Source: Gordonia sp. SL306 (lineage in GTDB: Bacteria > Actinomycetota > Actinomycetes > Mycobacteriales > Mycobacteriaceae). From it: 64,000 bases of DNA. Position 1 is the first letter of the stretch; every line of letters starts with the position of its first letter. A program made the position numbers and the translations under genes. Under the pieces are notes generated by a model. The model made no database searches, was not told where the DNA came from, and was given only the letters and a program-made list of their open reading frames with translations. This document shows positions 60,824-64,000 of this stretch, in pieces. Location of the stretch: the NCBI RefSeq assembly GCF_026625785.1, contig NZ_CP113063.1, positions 1,612,001 through 1,676,000 of the forward strand, in the 5' to 3' direction.

Positions 60824-61522
60824 TCATCGATCGTCCCCTCGCCGCCTGCCGAAAGCGCGGGCGGCGAGCTGTTCCGTCGACATGGCCACCGAGTCGAGTT
60901 CGCCGGTACAGAGAACCTGGCCGTCGCGGACGAGCCGGCCTGCCGATCGCAGTCCGCGGTCGGTGACCTCGCGGGTGATGTCGAAATCCAGATCGGTGAG
61001 CAGGGGTGTCGGCCGCCGATAGGTGATGGTGAGCGAGCGGGTCTTGCCTGCACTTCCCAGCGCACAGTTGTGGTGCTGGATGACGCAGTCGAAGAACGAG
61101 GCGATGACGCCCCCGTGCACGAGGCCGGGCGGTCCCTCGTAGACGACCGGAAAGGTCACGGTGCCGCGAGCGGATTCGGACTCGATCCGCTCGAACCGGT
61201 ACTCGGGGAAGTTCGGGTTGAACGAGCCGGGATCAAACGCATGGTCGAGGTAGACGCGCTGCTCGGCCGTCTGCTCGGGCCCGAACCGCGGCCGGGGATC
61301 CCGCGGCGCGGCCAGGGTCAGTTCGTCCTCCCACGATGCGAGCTGTCCGATCATCGCGTCGACCGTCGGATGCTCGTGCTCCAACGACATGAGCAGGCCC
61401 GCCAGGCGCCGCAACGCCGCCGACGCCTCGCGGGTCTGCGCGAGCGGCTCCTCGCCGAACCGGAGCGCCGTGGGACGGTCGTCGATGATCCCCGCTGCCG
61501 GCGAGTGCTCGTCCTGCGCCAT
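60824..61522 (-). CDS. Hotdog-fold thioesterase (PaaI-like)
   Basis: The 232-residue protein has a roughly 100-residue helical N-terminal part and a hotdog domain with YEGPPGLVHGGVIASFFDCV near residue 128, the conserved HGG segment of PaaI/THEM-type thioesterases. It should hydrolyse a CoA ester and free CoA when intermediates pile up. ATG 61522 has GGAGAAAGAGGG upstream. It diverges from the hydratase gene at 61635 across an island operator. Confidence 0.83.
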   Translation of the reverse strand: MAQDEHSPAAGIIDDRPTALRFGEEPLAQTREASAALRRLAGLLMSLEHEHPTVDAMIGQLASWEDELTLAAPRDPRPRFGPEQTAEQRVYLDHAFDPGSFNPNFPEYRFERIESESARGTVTFPVVYEGPPGLVHGGVIASFFDCVIQHHNCALGSAGKTRSLTITYRRPTPLLTDLDFDITREVTDRGLRSAGRLVRDGQVLCTGELDSVAMSTEQLAARAFGRRRGDDR

Positions 61523-61600
61523 GTGCCCTCTTTCTCCGGCGGTACCGGTTCCGCCGGTCGCCATTCCTTGCTAACTTGGGTGAAACATTAACGGTATTGC

Positions 61601-61621
61601 CTACCGTATAGGTAACAGTAT
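61601..61621. promoter_or_regulatory. Island operator 12: CTACCGT-n7-ACAGTAT
   Basis: It lies between the divergent thioesterase (-) and hydratase (+) genes, with identical half-sites to 59656. A related half-site, TAACGGTAT, precedes it. Confidence 0.55.
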
Positions 61622-61634
61622 CCCCGCGGAAGGT

Positions 61635-62465
61635 GTGGTTTCAACGGTGACCGGAAACGGCGGTTCAACAGGGCAAACAGGCGACGTCGGCGTCACCAGG
61701 GACGGGAAGATCCTGCGCCTGTGCCTGGACCGTCCGGCCGCACGCAACGCGTTGACGCCGACGATGGTCGAGACGATGGTCCGGGAGCTGACCGCAGCCG
61801 CGAGCAACGACTCGTTGCGCGCCGTGCACATCAGCGGGAGCGGCTCGGACTTCTGCGGCGGCGCGGATTGGGTGGCCACCAACTCCGGCGATCGTCAGCG
61901 TCCGCGCACCGGGGATCTCACCCGCCGCATCCCGCAGACCGCGCATCGCATCATCGAACTGGTCCACGACATCCAACTGCCGGTCGTGTGCTCGGTCCGC
62001 GGCTGGGCCGTCGGACTCGGGTGCAACCTGGCCCTCGCCGCGGACTTCACCGTGGCCGCCGACGACGCGGTGTTCTGGGAGCCGTTCATCGCGCGCGGCT
62101 TCAGTCCGGACTCGGGTTCGACGTGGCTGCTCCCCCGACTGGTCGGACTCGCACGGGCGCGGAAGATGCTCCTGCTCGGCGACAAGGTCAGTGGTACCGA
62201 CGCAGAGAACTGGGGGCTCATCCACAGCGCTGTCGCGCCGGACGAGCTCGACGGAGCCGCCGACACACTGGTCCGACGCCTCGCCGACGGGCCGACGGTC
62301 GCACTCGGTCTCGCCAAACAGGGCATCAACCACCAGCGCGGCACGATCGGCGAGGCCATGAACTCCGAGCTGAGCTATGTCGAACTCTCCTGCCGTACAG
62401 GTGATTTCAAAGAGGGACTGGCCGCCTTCCGAGAACGCAGACCACCCGGCTTCCGAGGACGCTGA
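61635..62465 (+). CDS. Enoyl-CoA hydratase/isomerase family protein D
   Basis: The 276-residue crotonase has GSDFCGGADWVAT near residue 74 and RGWAVGLGCNLALAADF near 120, with WEPFIARGFSPDSGS at the active site. The start could be GTG 61635 or GTG 61647, both behind GGAAGG with imperfect spacing. It is the first of at least three plus-strand hydratase genes running to the right edge. Confidence 0.84.
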   Translation: MVSTVTGNGGSTGQTGDVGVTRDGKILRLCLDRPAARNALTPTMVETMVRELTAAASNDSLRAVHISGSGSDFCGGADWVATNSGDRQRPRTGDLTRRIPQTAHRIIELVHDIQLPVVCSVRGWAVGLGCNLALAADFTVAADDAVFWEPFIARGFSPDSGSTWLLPRLVGLARARKMLLLGDKVSGTDAENWGLIHSAVAPDELDGAADTLVRRLADGPTVALGLAKQGINHQRGTIGEAMNSELSYVELSCRTGDFKEGLAAFRERRPPGFRGR

Positions 62466-62538
62466 GCCCTGACCGCCAGTCATCAGCCCATCGCCGTCGC
62501 GACGTCGAGCGCCGGCCCCACGACGAAGGGAAGCACGA

Positions 62539-63342
62539 ATGTCGTTCGACACCATCAAATACGAGGTCGACGGCCACACCGCGATCGTCACCCTCAATCG
62601 ACCCGACGCACTCAACGCACTGAGTCCGCACATGATCTCCGAACTGCGGTCGGCCTATGCCGAGGCCGAGAACGACGATCAGGTCTGGACGCTCATCGTG
62701 ACCGGCAGCGGTCGCGCGTTCTGCACCGGCGCCGACGTCAAGGAGATCCCCGGCGACGGCAAGGTCCTCAACGAACGTCCGTATCTGTCGACGTATGAGC
62801 AGTGGGAGGCACCCCAGGAGGGCACTCCACCCTTCCGCACGATGGCCAAGCCGATCATCGTGGCGATCAACGGGATCTGCTGCGGCGCGGGATTGGACTG
62901 GGTCACCACCGGCGACATCGTCATCGCGTCCGACAAGGCGACCTTCTTCGACCCCCACGTCAGCATCGGGCTCGTGGCGGGACGCGAGGTGGTGCGTCTC
63001 GCGAGGGTGCTGCCCCGCTCGGTGGCGCTACGGATGGCCCTGATGGGCAAGCACGAGCGGATGGATGCCGAGCGTGCGCTCGACCTGGGGATGATCAGCG
63101 AGGTCGTCGAGCACGAGCAACTCGTCGAGCGCGCCCGCGCGATCGCCGACATCGTCAATTCCAATGCGCCGCTGGCTGTTCGCGGAACGCGCATGGCCAT
63201 CCTCAAGGGCCTCGACCTCCCGCTGCACGAGGCGGAGATGCTGGCCGAGTCCTTCCGCGAACGAGTCACGCGGACCGAGGATGCCCTCGAAGGCCCCCGT
63301 GCCTTTGTGGAGAAGCGTGCACCGGAATGGCAGTGCCGATGA
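62539..63342 (+). CDS. Enoyl-CoA hydratase/isomerase family protein E
   Basis: The 267-residue crotonase has GRAFCTGADVKEI near residue 57 and NGICCGAGLDWVTTGD near 112. It should add water to, or isomerise, an enoyl-CoA. A GAAGGGAAGC lies before the ATG. It overlaps the next hydratase by ATGA; two adjacent, translationally coupled hydratases suggest a heteromeric enzyme or successive steps. Confidence 0.86.
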   Translation: MSFDTIKYEVDGHTAIVTLNRPDALNALSPHMISELRSAYAEAENDDQVWTLIVTGSGRAFCTGADVKEIPGDGKVLNERPYLSTYEQWEAPQEGTPPFRTMAKPIIVAINGICCGAGLDWVTTGDIVIASDKATFFDPHVSIGLVAGREVVRLARVLPRSVALRMALMGKHERMDAERALDLGMISEVVEHEQLVERARAIADIVNSNAPLAVRGTRMAILKGLDLPLHEAEMLAESFRERVTRTEDALEGPRAFVEKRAPEWQCR

Positions 63343-64000
63343 GCGTGGGATCGCCCGACGGAGGCGGGTTCGAGACCATTCTGCTCGAGGTCGACGCGGA
63401 CGACCATGTCGCCACGATCACGCTGAATCGTCCCGAGCAGCTGAACACGTTCAATCGGACGATGTGCCAGGAACTGCAACGTGCCTGGCACACGGTCAAA
63501 TTCGATGATCGGGTGCACGCCGTGGTCCTCCGGGCCGCCGGGGATCGGGCCTTCAGCGCGGGCCTCGACGTCAAGTCGTCCTACGGCCAGCCGGACAACA
63601 TCTGGAACCACGAGGATCCGGGCGAACTGCTCAGCCCGAAGTGGCAGAAGATGTGGAAGCCGGTCGTCTGCGCGGTCCAGGGTCTCTGCACCGCCGGTGC
63701 GCTGTACTTCGTCAACGAGTCGGATGTGGTCATCTGCTCCACGTCGGCGACGTTCTTCGACTCTCATGTGACCGCGGGACTGGTGTCGGCCCTCGAGCCC
63801 GTTGGACTGATGCGACGGGTCGGACTCGGCGAGACGCTGCGAATGGCCCTGATGGGCAACGACGAACGCGTCGGACCCGACACCGCGCTGCGCATCGGTC
63901 TGGTCTCCGAGATCACCGACCCGGCGGAACTCTGGGACCGGGCGCACGAGATCGCGGCGTCCATCGCCGCCAAACCGCCCACCGCCACCCAGGGGACGGT
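63339..64000 (+). CDS. Enoyl-CoA hydratase/isomerase family protein F (cut by right edge)
   Basis: The frame opens at ATG 63339, overlapping the preceding stop, and runs open to the window end (220 codons). Visible motifs are RAFSAGLDVKSSYG near residue 70 and QGLCTAGALYFVNESD near 112. It is closer in layout to hydratase E than to the others (both have ATFFD and LRMALMG). The C-terminus lies outside the window. Confidence 0.83.
   Translation, partial: MSVGSPDGGGFETILLEVDADDHVATITLNRPEQLNTFNRTMCQELQRAWHTVKFDDRVHAVVLRAAGDRAFSAGLDVKSSYGQPDNIWNHEDPGELLSPKWQKMWKPVVCAVQGLCTAGALYFVNESDVVICSTSATFFDSHVTAGLVSALEPVGLMRRVGLGETLRMALMGNDERVGPDTALRIGLVSEITDPAELWDRAHEIAASIAAKPPTATQGT

Noticed and set aside
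16797-61621. Assignment of the island to steroid degradation
   Set aside because: A KshA-like oxygenase, P450 and DUF35/thiolase pair are suggestive, but no ring-degradation genes (for example KstD, HsaC or IpdAB types) and no KstR-type box were seen.
1-64000. tRNA, rRNA, prophage or integrative element boundaries
   Set aside because: I saw no tRNA or rRNA sequence, no integrase or phage structural genes, and no attachment-site repeats; the only mobile element is the IS30 copy.

Overview
The window reads as chromosomal DNA of a high-GC actinobacterium of the order Mycobacteriales. A Gordonia, Williamsia or Rhodococcus relative is my best guess; no rRNA or tRNA is present to fix the genus. 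The clues are GC-rich third codon positions, frequent GTG starts with GTGA/ATGA overlaps, a tandem pair of IniA/IniC-like dynamins, an FHA-FHA-ABC exporter, a DUF222/HNH (13E12-type) gene behind an SOS box, a mycofactocin-type SDR and an F420-type LLM gene.

Region 1 (0-12.2 kb) looks like an envelope or stress locus. It holds a lipoprotein on the minus strand, then on the plus strand two overlapping dynamin-like GTPases, a membrane-anchored Hsp70-like ATPase without the usual substrate-binding domain, an acidic protein of DxDxDG repeats, and an FHA-FHA-ABC-permease fusion. An NAD(P)-binding SDR-like protein overlaps a CPBP membrane protease gene just downstream.

Region 2 (12.3-16.8 kb) holds a VOC-family protein diverging from a TetR regulator. 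The regulator gene overlaps a CoA-transferase, which overlaps a YtcJ-type amidohydrolase.

Region 3 (16.8 kb to the right edge) is a large CoA-thioester catabolic island. It contains four acyl-CoA synthetases, three acyl-CoA dehydrogenases, six crotonase-fold genes plus a relic, two thiolase-fold proteins, several SDRs, two aldehyde dehydrogenases, a second CoA-transferase, a carboxyltransferase subunit, a P450, a Rieske oxygenase, a zinc-type alcohol dehydrogenase and four amidohydrolase-2 type hydrolases. The order suggests oxidation by P450/Rieske enzymes and dehydrogenases, CoA activation, one or more beta-oxidation rounds, and a carbon-carbon or decarboxylation step by the amidohydrolases. 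The substrate cannot be read from sequence; an alicyclic, terpenoid or polycyclic acid is an inference.

Thirteen promoter regions in region 3 carry a 21-bp dyad (consensus YTACNGT, 7 bp, ACAGTAR). This suggests that most of the island answers to one TetR-type regulator, probably the one at 49.1 kb or at 21.3 kb.

The island is also eroding. It contains a frameshifted dehydrogenase, a thioesterase with three frame changes, an internally deleted enoyl-CoA hydratase, a truncated zinc-ribbon/OB-fold gene abutting a 5'-truncated LLM gene, and a CoA-transferase tail. One intact IS30-type element sits beside a family of intergenic GCCGATCGTGCGCA repeats that recurs at 55.8 kb. I saw no CRISPR array, prophage, tRNA or rRNA.
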